Shown piece after piece: positions 1-7,170 of a stretch of 64,000 nt of DNA. Positions within the stretch are counted from its first letter, which is position 1. The number at the start of each line of letters is the position of its first letter. The DNA is from an uncultured Sphingomonadales bacterium (lineage in GTDB: Bacteria; Pseudomonadota; Alphaproteobacteria; Sphingomonadales; Sphingomonadaceae), in contig CAIJLZ010000014.1 in assembly GCA_903821605.1 (NCBI GenBank), positions 1 through 64,000 on the forward strand. Direction: 5' to 3'. The translations under genes and the position numbers were made by a program. Under the pieces are notes generated by a model that ran no database searches, was not told the DNA's origin, and saw only the letters and a list, made by a program, of their open reading frames with translations.

Positions 1-117
1 CCATCGAATATCGGCGCTTGCAACACCGCAAGCTTGCCGCCTAACATCAACCACCAGACGAGGCCCGCACTCCGCTAATCTACGCCGCGATCTGAGCCAA
101 ATGTTTTGACGACGGAC
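1..117. mobile_element. Possible right end of an IS-like element (window edge)
   Basis: A short reading frame enters from the window edge and stops at 42-44 (tail ...IEYRRLQHRKLAA). About 70 bp of non-coding sequence follows, ending ...GACGACGGACA, where the tRNA-linked repeat begins abruptly. An IS end abutting the repeat would explain why similarity to the right-hand copy starts sharply at 118. The IS family is not recognised and most of the element lies outside the window, so this is a weak inference. Confidence 0.3.
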
Positions 118-261
118 AATCGGGGCTTAGAGAACGGATTTGGCGTTCCAGCCGCAGGGGCCAGTCAACAGCCCATCGCCATAACCCTTGAATATAACGG
201 GTTTTTCGAATCCCATCTGGAATATAGAACGATTCCAATGAGATATGTGGCGGAGCGGGAG
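118..261. repeat. Left copy of the tRNA-Ser-flank direct repeat (candidate attL)
   Basis: These 144 bp align without gaps to 15724-15867, with about a dozen mismatches by eye. The last 14 bp (TGGCGGAGCGGGAG) equal the reverse complement of the tRNA-Ser 3' end including CCA. Beyond 261 the similarity degrades: a T-arm-like ATCGAACC is still visible a few bases on, but no complete tRNA is present. This is the pattern expected where an element inserted at a tRNA 3' end and left a partial copy at its far boundary. Confidence 0.75.
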
Positions 262-327
262 TCGACCGGGATCGAACCTTCTCTGGGATTTGGCCGGATT
301 TGGTCCGGGTTAGGATTGTTCTTCCAT

Positions 328-504
328 TTACGGGCGTTGATCAGTGCCCTTATTCGATTTGCGCCGCAAATCGCCTTTGCAGCGTTCCGAACAGGTTTTG
401 ACATTATCCCAATCACGCGCCCATTTCTTGCGCCAGGCAAACGGCCTGCCACAGGCCCCGCAGACCTTTGTTGGCAATTCAGTTTTTTGCCGCATTCTAG
501 CCAT
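328..504 (-). CDS. DUF2256 small zinc-binding-like protein
   Basis: This 58-residue ORF is missing from the ORF track. It reads MARMRQKTELPTKVCGACGR then PFAWRKKWARDW and a second cysteine pair (CSERC). The CxxC, the WRKKWxxxWxxVxxCSxxC signature and the length match the DUF2256 family, whose biochemical role is unknown. It starts 13 bp after the ABC1-kinase stop, so it is probably the last gene of that operon. As far as I recall, DUF2256 genes often neighbour photolyase/cryptochrome genes in proteobacteria; none is present here. Confidence 0.85.
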   Translation of the reverse strand: MARMRQKTELPTKVCGACGRPFAWRKKWARDWDNVKTCSERCKGDLRRKSNKGTDQRP

Positions 505-517
505 TTACTGCCTGCCT

Positions 518-1864
518 TTACCCGTCAGCGACATGGGCGTCCGGCACCGCATTTCGGACAATGCTGGTGATCATCTCGAGAAGGGGCAGGCGTGTCTGCA
601 TCCGCACGGCGAGCAAGGCTGTGCCGCTGATCTTGCGCTGCACGAACAATGTATCCGTCGGCGGGACGTGCCAAGCCCCGCGGTCTGCCGCGATACTTTC
701 GGCATGATGGCGGATTTGATCGACAAATGATCGGTCGGCAAAGTCGAATAATCCCGGTTTGCCGAGATGCCCCATCAAAACGGTGATCATGTCATCAATC
801 GCCTGACGATGGCGCTGCAGGGTGTTCGGGGCGATGAACCCGACGGTGATCAGTGCTGCGCGCAATGCGTCATGATCTCCTGATAGCCCCGCGCGCATAA
901 GGCGACGATAAGCCTCGACAGTATCGCTCGGCACTGGTCGAGCCGCCCCAAAGTCGAGCAGAACGATGCGTCCGGTATCGGGCTGCCAGCGATAATTGGC
1001 GAAGTTGGGATCTGTCTGCATATACCCGAATTCGAACAGCTCTCGCAGCATCAGCCCGAAAAGGGCGGACATAGCTGTATCGCGCGTGTCCTGCGACGCG
1101 CCCTGCAGGGTTTCGATCGGTTGCCCGGGAACGAAATCCATCGCCAAGACACGCTCTCCGCACAAGTCGTCGATTGGAGTTGGCAGTACGAACGCCAAAT
1201 CATCGGCCAGCATGTCCCGGTAACGTCGCATTTGCACTGCTTCGCGCCGGTAATCAGCCTCCTCGTGCAACTGCCGCTTGGCCTCCCCGAGCAGCGGTGC
1301 AATCTCGAGCGCATCCGGGAGCAAGCCGGATAACCGCAACAAGCTGGCGACATTATCGACGTCGGCATCGATGCTGGCGGCCACACCCGGATACTGCACC
1401 TTGATTGCGAGAACGCGCCCATCAGCCAGCGTCGCGCGGTGAACCTGCCCGATCGAGGCCGCCGCGATGGGGGTAGTCTCGAATTGCACAAACCGGCTGC
1501 GCCAACCCGCGCCCCATGCCTCAACCAGTACCCGGTTTAGCTGCGCGGGCGGCATAAAATGCGCCGCGTCGCGCAGGCGGGCGAGGATCGCAGTAAGTTC
1601 GCCGGGCAACACATCGCCAGCGTCCATCGAAATCATCTGCCCAAGCTTCATCGCTGCGCCACGCAGACGAGAGAGCTGTTCCGTCACGCGCAGCGCATTG
1701 CCGGGTGTCAGCAATAGATCGGAGAGCCTAGGGCGCTGTCCATCCGCCAGCCGGCGGACACCTTCAGCGATCATGCCGCCTGCGATACCACCCGCCAACT
1801 GCCCGAATGATGCCAGGCGCGATAGGCGCGCAGACGGCACCTTGCTGTAACGGGAGCCATTCAT
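518..1864 (-). CDS. ABC1/UbiB-like atypical kinase
   Basis: This is an AarF/ABC1/UbiB-family protein kinase-like ATPase of 448 residues. Family marks are the KxGQ motif (MKLGQMISMDAGD), the Ala-rich nucleotide loop and lysine (AAASIGQVHRA, then AIKVQYPGV), the catalytic-loop equivalent QTDPNFANY and the metal-binding LLDFGAA. Relatives support ubiquinone synthesis or lipid homeostasis. This soluble form lacks the C-terminal membrane helices of true UbiB, so I leave the symbol blank. The track start at 1990 is too early. The ATG at 1864 overlaps the upstream stop as ATGA, fits the protein's N-terminus (MNGSRYSKV) and implies translational coupling to the DUF393 gene. Confidence 0.88.
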   Translation of the reverse strand: MNGSRYSKVPSARLSRLASFGQLAGGIAGGMIAEGVRRLADGQRPRLSDLLLTPGNALRVTEQLSRLRGAAMKLGQMISMDAGDVLPGELTAILARLRDAAHFMPPAQLNRVLVEAWGAGWRSRFVQFETTPIAAASIGQVHRATLADGRVLAIKVQYPGVAASIDADVDNVASLLRLSGLLPDALEIAPLLGEAKRQLHEEADYRREAVQMRRYRDMLADDLAFVLPTPIDDLCGERVLAMDFVPGQPIETLQGASQDTRDTAMSALFGLMLRELFEFGYMQTDPNFANYRWQPDTGRIVLLDFGAARPVPSDTVEAYRRLMRAGLSGDHDALRAALITVGFIAPNTLQRHRQAIDDMITVLMGHLGKPGLFDFADRSFVDQIRHHAESIAADRGAWHVPPTDTLFVQRKISGTALLAVRMQTRLPLLEMITSIVRNAVPDAHVADG

Positions 1865-2205
1865 TTGAGACTTGCCTGCAGCGTTGGCCTGACCTTCAGA
1901 AAGGCGAGATAGGCTCGTTCCAGCGCACGCGCGATGATGGGAATGCGCGCGGCCTGTCCCAGTGGCCAGAGGATTGGAACCGCGCGCCACATGGCAGCAA
2001 AGGCTTCGGCCCCTGATAGTAACACGCCGTTCTCGCTTGCATGGAACCGCGCCAAGAGGGTTTGCCGGTCAAGCGGGCAGATCGCGTCTGGCGGTGACAC
2101 ATCTTGGAATGTGATCGCGCCCCGCCGATCCAGCCATCGCATGAGCGCAATCTCGCGAGCGCAAAGCGGACAACTGCCATCAAACCACACAATTAAAATC
2201 GCCAT
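1861..2205 (-). CDS. DUF393 / DCC-family thiol-disulfide oxidoreductase
   Basis: This 114-residue protein opens with MAILIVWFDGSCPLCAREI, the DUF393 (DCC family) signature with its CxxC redox pair near residues 12-15. Members are predicted thioredoxin-fold proteins of unknown substrate. The ORF track extends it to 2250, but the ATG at 2205 puts the conserved strand at the true N-terminus. Its stop overlaps the start of the ABC1-kinase gene (ATGA), making it the first gene of a three-gene operon ending in DUF2256. A transposase remnant lies just upstream, so the native promoter may be lost or replaced. Confidence 0.85.
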   Translation of the reverse strand: MAILIVWFDGSCPLCAREIALMRWLDRRGAITFQDVSPPDAICPLDRQTLLARFHASENGVLLSGAEAFAAMWRAVPILWPLGQAARIPIIARALERAYLAFLKVRPTLQASLK

Positions 2206-2261
2206 GATAGCATCGCTACAGCCGTTGCTCTGAACTGTCAGCATGGGCATTCGGCCGTATT

Positions 2262-2404
2262 AAATAGAACTGAGAGTTTATGTGAAGCAGCGCCTGGGTG
2301 CGGCGCCAGTCCTTGAGTTTGCCGAACATGTTTTCGATCCTGTGGCGCTGGCGGTAGAGCGCAGTGTCGTAGGGAATATGGCCCGCGGTTCTATGGGCTA
2401 CCAC
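2262..2404 (-). pseudogene. IS5-family transposase C-terminal fragment
   Basis: Only about 45 residues remain, reading HIPYDTALYRQRHRIENMFG then KLKDWRR. That is the conserved C-terminal end (ExxxR-type block) of IS5-family DDE transposases. The upstream catalytic domain is absent and the reading continues into unrelated sequence after KDWRR. It lies directly upstream of the DUF393 gene on the same strand. I see no terminal inverted repeat, so this is a truncated relic. Confidence 0.8.
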
Positions 2405-2617
2405 TCAATGAAGAGCGGATCCTGCTGGTCCGGCAGGTGCTGGATGTTCCAGAACTATGCGACATAGGTGCGGAAAAAGTCGTACCTTTCCTTGCCGGCT
2501 CCACCCTAAATTGGAAAGATGCCGGAGACGCCGAATAACATCAGGATGGCAGTTGAGGCTTTATTTCAAGTTAGTCTGACTTCCGGTCTCAGTCGCATTC
2601 GGCCCCAAGCCTTCCCG
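2405..2617. other. Unassigned stretch between IS5 relic and lipocalin gene
   Basis: About 210 bp without a credible gene. The minus strand can be read as a short peptide-like stretch (YDFFRTYVA, stop, FWNIQHLPDQQ) with an in-frame stop. It could be a decayed gene fragment, but I do not recognise it. Confidence 0.35.
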
Positions 2618-3166
2618 TCAAGGGTGACGGGTCTGACGAACAATCGACCAGTCATACCCCAGCGACGCCACTCGCTGGCGGAGCATCTGTCTGACATCAT
2701 CTGCCGGATGGGCACTGCGCGACAGCACCCAGAGGTAACGTCCGGAAGGCTCACCTACGATTGACCATTGATAGTTGTCGTCATGGTCAAGCACCCAGTA
2801 GTCGCCATAAAAGGGCCAGAAGAAGGTGACTTTGAGCTTGGCATTGGTGGCGGGGTCCACGACCCGGGCCTTGCCAGTTGCGCTTGTCGCACGGCCATCG
2901 ACGGATACCTTACGGCAGCTGTTCAAGACCCTGATGGAGCCGTCCGGGTTCATGGAATAATCCGCAACCACAGCCTCGCAGTCCTTCTGGAACGGGGCTT
3001 CATAGCGATAGAGTTCGAACCAGCGGCCGAGATAGCGATCGAGATCGACGGACTTCGGGGGTTGCGGAACGTTGCGATTGCCCACGGGCCTCGATGAAAA
3101 ACTAGCGCATCCGGCCAGAGTGGCAAGCATAACTAGCAGGACCAGTTTCCCTCTGACGCTCTGCAT
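2618..3166 (-). CDS. blc: Outer-membrane lipocalin Blc
   Basis: This 182-residue bacterial lipocalin lipoprotein starts with a lipoprotein signal peptide (LVLLVMLATLAGCASF; lipobox LAGC, so Cys20 is the likely acylated residue). It then shows the first lipocalin motif (DRYLGRWFELYRYEAPFQ), a central FFWPFYGDYWVLDHD block and the C-terminal SGRYLWVLSR strand. Blc proteins sit in the outer membrane and bind fatty acids or lysophospholipids, often under envelope stress. The start is supported by an AAGGAG Shine-Dalgarno site. The upstream region is a truncated IS6 element on the same strand, so expression may now depend on IS sequence. Confidence 0.92.
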   Translation of the reverse strand: MQSVRGKLVLLVMLATLAGCASFSSRPVGNRNVPQPPKSVDLDRYLGRWFELYRYEAPFQKDCEAVVADYSMNPDGSIRVLNSCRKVSVDGRATSATGKARVVDPATNAKLKVTFFWPFYGDYWVLDHDDNYQWSIVGEPSGRYLWVLSRSAHPADDVRQMLRQRVASLGYDWSIVRQTRHP

Positions 3167-3184
3167 TACCTATCTCCTTGCCAT

Positions 3185-3396
3185 CACTCACCACGTTCCA
3201 GCGCTGCAACAATGTGCTGCGCTAACCGGTTCCACCAGAGCCGAACCGGCTCATGGCAGATGTCGATACCGCGCTCAAACAGCAAATCCTAGACGTTCCG
3301 CCGGCGCAGTGGAAAGCGGACATACATCATTACCGCCAGGCGTATCACCTCGGGCGAGGAGTTAAAGTAGCGGATCGGGATATCAGATTTACTCAT
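3185..3396 (-). pseudogene. IS6-family transposase N-terminal fragment (left copy)
   Basis: Reading from the ATG at 3396 gives MSKSDIPIRYFNSSPEVIRL then AVMMYVRFPLRRRNV, an in-frame TAG, DLLFERGIDICHEPVRLWWN and a second stop. This is the IS6-family N-terminal helix-turn-helix region, with nonsense mutations and the catalytic DDE domain deleted. The fragment ends against the lipocalin ribosome binding site. It is not the other half of the fragment at 6605-6913: both are on the minus strand and the N-terminal piece lies on the wrong side for one split gene. Confidence 0.85.
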
Positions 3397-3438
3397 CCAC
3401 CTGATTTGTCGCGGCCTCAGCCTGCAGGCAATTTTACT

Positions 3439-3449
3439 CTGACAACGCC
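3439..3449. repeat. Candidate inner terminal inverted repeat of left IS6 remnant
   Basis: CTGACAACGCC is the inverse of GGCG(C/T)TGTCAG found at 6541-6551, differing at one base in 11. It lies about 43 bp upstream of the truncated transposase start, a usual distance for an IS6-family end. Confidence 0.6.
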
Positions 3450-3472
3450 TGAGGATCGCCCCCCCCTAACGG

Positions 3473-4213
3473 TTAAAGCGAACTGCCACCGTCAACGCGG
3501 AATTCAGCGCCGGTTGTAAACGCTGATTCATCCGACGCGAGATAGACGGCCATAGCGGCAATTTCCTCCGGCTTGCCCAGCCGGCCAATGGGATGGCCTG
3601 CAACCCAGCCATCATACACGGCCTTGGGATCGTCTGTCTGGGCCAATACCTTGTCCTGGATCGGGGTAACGATGAGGCCCGGCAGGATCGTGTTGCAGCG
3701 AATGCCATAGCCCTGTCTAGCACAGTGCAGGGCAATGGACTTGGTCATGTGAATGACCGCCGCCTTGGCCGCATTATAGGCCAGCAGATCAGGTTGCGCG
3801 CGCACGCCACACATGGAGGAAATGTTGATAAGCGATCCGCCATGAGCCTTCATCAGCGGGATCGTGAACTTGCATCCCAGAAAGACGCCGATCGCATCGA
3901 TGTCCATTTCATGGCGGAACTGGTCCAGGGTCACGTCCTCGATCGAGCCGAACGTGGTAATGCCCGCATTGTTGACCACGACATCAAGCCGATCGACAGT
4001 CCGCAGAACCGACTGCCAGTCCGCCTCGCTGGTCACGTCAAGGCGGGCGAAACGGCTTGCTTCGCCAAGTTCGTCGGCCAGTGCCTGCCCTGCTGCCGCG
4101 TCGATATCAGCTATGATGACCGAGGCGCCTTCAGCCACGAAGCGGCGGACCATCGCCTCGCCCAGTCCTGACGCGCCACCTGTCACTAGTGTGTGCTTGC
4201 CTTGCAGTCGCAT
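3473..4213 (-). CDS. Short-chain dehydrogenase/reductase (SDR), cassette gene 3
   Basis: This is a classical NAD(P)-dependent SDR of 246 residues. It has the nucleotide motif TGGASGLGEAM near residue 12, NNAG near 88, a catalytic Ser in ISSMCG, the YNAAK Tyr/Lys pair near 152-156, and the C-terminal VDGGSSL. An acidic residue after the second strand (IIADID) favours NAD. Such enzymes oxidise alcohols on rings or acyl chains; the substrate cannot be read from sequence. It starts 14 bp after the flavoprotein gene and ends a three-gene minus-strand operon lying between two IS6 remnants. Confidence 0.88.
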   Translation of the reverse strand: MRLQGKHTLVTGGASGLGEAMVRRFVAEGASVIIADIDAAAGQALADELGEASRFARLDVTSEADWQSVLRTVDRLDVVVNNAGITTFGSIEDVTLDQFRHEMDIDAIGVFLGCKFTIPLMKAHGGSLINISSMCGVRAQPDLLAYNAAKAAVIHMTKSIALHCARQGYGIRCNTILPGLIVTPIQDKVLAQTDDPKAVYDGWVAGHPIGRLGKPEEIAAMAVYLASDESAFTTGAEFRVDGGSSL

Positions 4214-4227
4214 CTTTCCCTCCAGTG

Positions 4228-5640
4228 TTATGCGTTTTTATAACGATAAGCTGCGGCGCGTCGGCCTGCCTCACGGCCCAGCACCACCGCCGGGCCGATC
4301 GACATCCCGCCGCCGGCATATCGTTTGCCCATCAGCACGCCCAGCACTTCTCCGGCAGCGAAGAGCCCTGGAATGGGTACCCCCGCCTCGTCCAACACGC
4401 GACATTCGCGGTCGATATCCAGCCCGGCGCCGGTCACGCCGATGGTCGATGCCCGGACTTCGCAGGCGTAAAAAGGACCGGTCCGCACCGGGAAGGCCTT
4501 TTCCTCCTGCTGGAAGAAGTGGCTGTCGACGCGTGCATCACAGTCGGCGTTGTACTGTTCCACGCTGTAGGCCAGCGCGCGCGGGTCGAGTTTACATTTA
4601 ACGGCCAGCTGCTCCAGCGTTTCGCCAACAAGGATTTCGCCCTTGGCAACGCGCTTGCGAATGGTATCTTCTTCCCACGTTGGCAGATTGATGCCTGCGC
4701 CATAGGGATCAAGATAGCGAATATCATGGCTGGCGGTCCTAAGCGCGGCTTCGTCAAATATTGCCCATCCGCGCGCCTCGGGCTGCTCGTTCAGTGCATA
4801 GCCGGTGATGGAATAGCTCGCCATTTCCGGGATGAAGCGTCGGGCCTGAATGTTCACCAGCATGAGCCATGGCGGCAGGAACGGTTCAAGGTTCTTGCCA
4901 TGGCCGGAACTGGGCAACAGCAGCCCGGTATCGTGGCCGGTAATGGCCGCACCGATGCTTTCACCAAGGGTAATACCATCGCCAAGGATAAACGGCGCAG
5001 CATTATGCACGGCCCAGACCCGATCCCCGTGCTGGGCTGCGGTGGGATAAAAACGGGCGCGCATTTCCGGCGAGTTGCCGAACCCGCCGGTGGTCACCAC
5101 GACCGCAGGCGCGCGCAGTTCAACGCCAAGTGCGCGGATGCCCACTACCTGCCCGTTTTCGACTAGCAGGCCGTCCACACGTGTTGCCAGTGCGGTATCG
5201 ATGCCCAGCGCGCCCACGCGGTTAATCAGCACGTCGGCAATGCCTGATCCGGCACCGGCGCTGGGATGGGCACGGGGCACAGGCTCTACTCCGCCTTTCA
5301 CCAGCTGGGCCGGTGGGAACAGAGCGCCCAGCTCGATCAGCCATTCAAGGCACGGGCCGCTTTCATCGCAAATGACGCGAAACAGGTCCGGCTTGATGCG
5401 CCATTGGTTGATCGTCATGACATAATCGAACATGGCGTCGGCACTGTCATCATAGCCGCGAGCACGCTGCACGCTGGTGCCCGCAGCATAGAAAACCCCA
5501 CCCGATTGCGCTGTCGCACCGCCAAGTCTGGTGTCGGCCTCAAGAACCATGACCCGTGCACCGGCAAGGTGTGCCTCAATGGCGGCGCACATTCCGGCCC
5601 CCCCGCCACCAACAATAATTACGTCATAATCGTAAGCCAT
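4228..5640 (-). CDS. FAD-dependent oxidoreductase of the fumarate reductase / ketosteroid dehydrogenase family
   Basis: This 470-residue flavoprotein has an N-terminal dinucleotide fold (DVIIVGGGGAGMCAAIEA), the GGATAQSGG block, and a C-terminal FAD closure GLFAAGEVLGVLMGKRYAGG. The family includes fumarate reductase flavoproteins, 3-ketosteroid dehydrogenases and urocanate-reductase-like enzymes, which add or remove hydrogens at C=C bonds next to carbonyls. The ATG at 5640 (MAYDYDVII) is preferred over the upstream start at 5673, which would overlap the previous gene. It sits between two SDR genes (29-bp and 14-bp gaps), suggesting stepwise oxidation or reduction of one alicyclic substrate. 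Confidence 0.87.
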   Translation of the reverse strand: MAYDYDVIIVGGGGAGMCAAIEAHLAGARVMVLEADTRLGGATAQSGGVFYAAGTSVQRARGYDDSADAMFDYVMTINQWRIKPDLFRVICDESGPCLEWLIELGALFPPAQLVKGGVEPVPRAHPSAGAGSGIADVLINRVGALGIDTALATRVDGLLVENGQVVGIRALGVELRAPAVVVTTGGFGNSPEMRARFYPTAAQHGDRVWAVHNAAPFILGDGITLGESIGAAITGHDTGLLLPSSGHGKNLEPFLPPWLMLVNIQARRFIPEMASYSITGYALNEQPEARGWAIFDEAALRTASHDIRYLDPYGAGINLPTWEEDTIRKRVAKGEILVGETLEQLAVKCKLDPRALAYSVEQYNADCDARVDSHFFQQEEKAFPVRTGPFYACEVRASTIGVTGAGLDIDRECRVLDEAGVPIPGLFAAGEVLGVLMGKRYAGGGMSIGPAVVLGREAGRRAAAYRYKNA

Positions 5641-5669
5641 CTGATGGTCCTTTGGGATGCTTGAACCGA

Positions 5670-6443
5670 TCAATATTTGTAGGACTGTCCACCATCGATG
5701 GTGATGACGGCGCCGTTGACAAAATTCGCTTCACCCGACAGCAGGAACGCGGTGAGTGCCGCCACTTCCTCCGGACGACCAAAACGGCGCATCGGATTGT
5801 TTGAGACAAATTCCTGGCCCACGGCTTCCCAATTGTCGCCCCCGATCTGGCGCAGCGAGCCTTCGACCATCGCCGTAATAATCGCACCCGGCGCAATCGC
5901 GTTGATCTGGATGCCATATTGACCATATTCGACGGCGCTGTTGCGGGTCAGGCCGACCACGCCATGCTTGCTGGCAGCATAGCCCGACTGGTTGCCAACG
6001 CCGCGAATGCCGCCGACCGAGGCGCTATTGACGATAGCGCCATGCCCCTGTTCACGCATCACCTTCAATACTTCAGCCAGGCCGAAGAATACGCCATCGA
6101 GATTGACCTTGACCACGCGATGAAATTCATCCGCACCGAAATTTTCGGTCGGGTTCTGGCGGCCTTCGATCCCGGCATTGTTGAAAAAGGCATCAATCCG
6201 ACCAAAAGTCGCCATGGTTTTCGCCACATAAGCCTGCACATCTTCAAGCTTAGACACGTCGGCCGCCACGCACAGCGTTCTGGTGCCAGCGGGCAAGGTG
6301 GCGACCGCTGTTTCCAGAGCTTTATCCTGCAGGTCGACCATGACCAAGATCGCGCCTTCCTGCGCCAGACGCTGGGCCGTCGCCAGCCCCAGTCCAGCCG
6401 CCGCCCCCGTGATGATGACCACCTTATCGACAAAACGGTTCAT
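5670..6443 (-). CDS. SDR resembling levodione (cyclohexanedione) reductase
   Basis: This classical SDR has 257 residues: TGAAAGLGLATAQ cofactor motif, FFNNAGIEGRQNPTE, catalytic Ser in NSASVGGIRG, YAASKHGVVGLTRNSAVEYG around the Tyr/Lys pair, and C-terminal IDGGQSYKY. From memory, the NNAGIEG(R/K)QNPTE, SVGGIRG(V/I)GNQSGYAA and AIAPGAI blocks closely resemble the levodione reductase of Leifsonia/Corynebacterium aquaticum, which reduces a trimethylcyclohexanedione. An alicyclic ketone or alcohol is therefore a reasonable substrate guess. It is the first gene of the operon, with a GAGAGGAAAA ribosome-binding region. About 100 bp upstream lies an IS6 end that could supply a promoter. Confidence 0.88.
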   Translation of the reverse strand: MNRFVDKVVIITGAAAGLGLATAQRLAQEGAILVMVDLQDKALETAVATLPAGTRTLCVAADVSKLEDVQAYVAKTMATFGRIDAFFNNAGIEGRQNPTENFGADEFHRVVKVNLDGVFFGLAEVLKVMREQGHGAIVNSASVGGIRGVGNQSGYAASKHGVVGLTRNSAVEYGQYGIQINAIAPGAIITAMVEGSLRQIGGDNWEAVGQEFVSNNPMRRFGRPEEVAALTAFLLSGEANFVNGAVITIDGGQSYKY

Positions 6444-6540
6444 GATTTTCCTCTCCTTCGAATCCCTGATTCAGCAAAAACAGCAGGCATAGTCTTAGCC
6501 ACCCCGGTCGCGGTCTACCGCCTCCGATATGTCATAGAGG

Positions 6541-6551
6541 GGCGCTGTCAG
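6541..6551. repeat. Candidate inner terminal inverted repeat of right IS6 remnant
   Basis: GGCGCTGTCAG lies about 54 bp beyond the stop of the C-terminal transposase fragment and is the inverse of CTGACAACGCC at 3439 with one mismatch. The two mark the inner boundaries of the cassette (about 3450-6540). Confidence 0.6.
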
Positions 6552-6604
6552 TCTAATCGCAACTCGTCTCCCTTTCGCGCAGCTTGGCCCAAAAACACAG
6601 ACCG

Positions 6605-6913
6605 TCAGGCGACGAGCGACTGCCACTCGGCCAACGCGGCCGAGCGGCGAAGCTTGTAGGTTTGACGATCGACGAGATGGCGTTCCTGAGAAAAGTGATT
6701 GTGAAAGGAGGCGTGAACCGAGGCGAATTTCTGTATGCTTTTCATTCGCCGGAACCGCTGCATGGCGCGCTCTCGTCGTCGGAACTGGAGGTGGGAATTT
6801 TCTGCCCGATTGTTTAGCCAGCGCCCCATCTCGCGTCGGTCAAGATTGCCAAGTTCACGCATCGCCGCTGGGTAGGATCGCAGCCCATCGGTGACGATTA
6901 GGCTCCTGCGCAA
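6605..6913 (-). pseudogene. IS6-family transposase C-terminal fragment (right copy)
   Basis: The frame reads LIVTDGLRSYPAAMRELGNL, then NNRAENSHLQFRRRERAMQR and FASVHASFHNHFSQERHLVD to a natural C-terminus. This is the second half of an IS6-family DDE transposase, including the ExxxxxxR-type block. The N-terminal DNA-binding part and first catalytic residues are missing, and the track start is only a TTG inside the gene. It has the same orientation as the N-terminal remnant at 3185-3396, giving a degraded IS6-cargo-IS6 arrangement. Confidence 0.88.
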
Positions 6914-7170
6914 ACGGGCCGAAGCGGACCGTTCGTTAGCCTAACTAGGCTGCAACGGGTGCGCTATCGGTCAAACGTCAATATATGCTCACAGTTTGTG
7001 CGCAAAATCAGGCGTGTGACCGAAGTAATATATTGTATTAGATTAATATATTATTTTTGACCCCCGGTCGTTAATTCGCGGTTGCGTGAACTTTGGATCG
7101 GGGGCGGTTTCCCCCTCGAACCCTTTATAGTTTTACCCTCCCCCCCCGGGGGCGCGGAAATTCCCGCCAG
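6914..7170. other. AT-rich non-coding junction
   Basis: About 257 bp with no supported gene. A strongly AT-rich patch (ATATATTGTATTAGATTAATATATT, around 7028-7052) is unusual against the GC-rich surroundings. A C8G5 homopolymer run lies near 7139-7152, just past the primase stop on the minus strand. A weak GGGGG/CCCCC hairpin near 7100-7120 could end primase transcription. This is the junction between the catabolic cassette and the replication module. Confidence 0.4.

Noticed and set aside
106-570. 154-residue plus-strand ORF (MTTDNRGLENGFG... VAERESTGIEPS)
   Set aside because: It reads through the tRNA-linked repeat and antisense to DUF2256. The AERE...EPS pattern is the well-known false ORF produced by reading across a tRNA-Ser gene.
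3185-6913. One IS6 transposase split by insertion of the three-gene cassette
   Set aside because: For a minus-strand gene the N-terminal piece should be at the higher coordinate, but it is at the lower one. The fragments must come from two separate copies.
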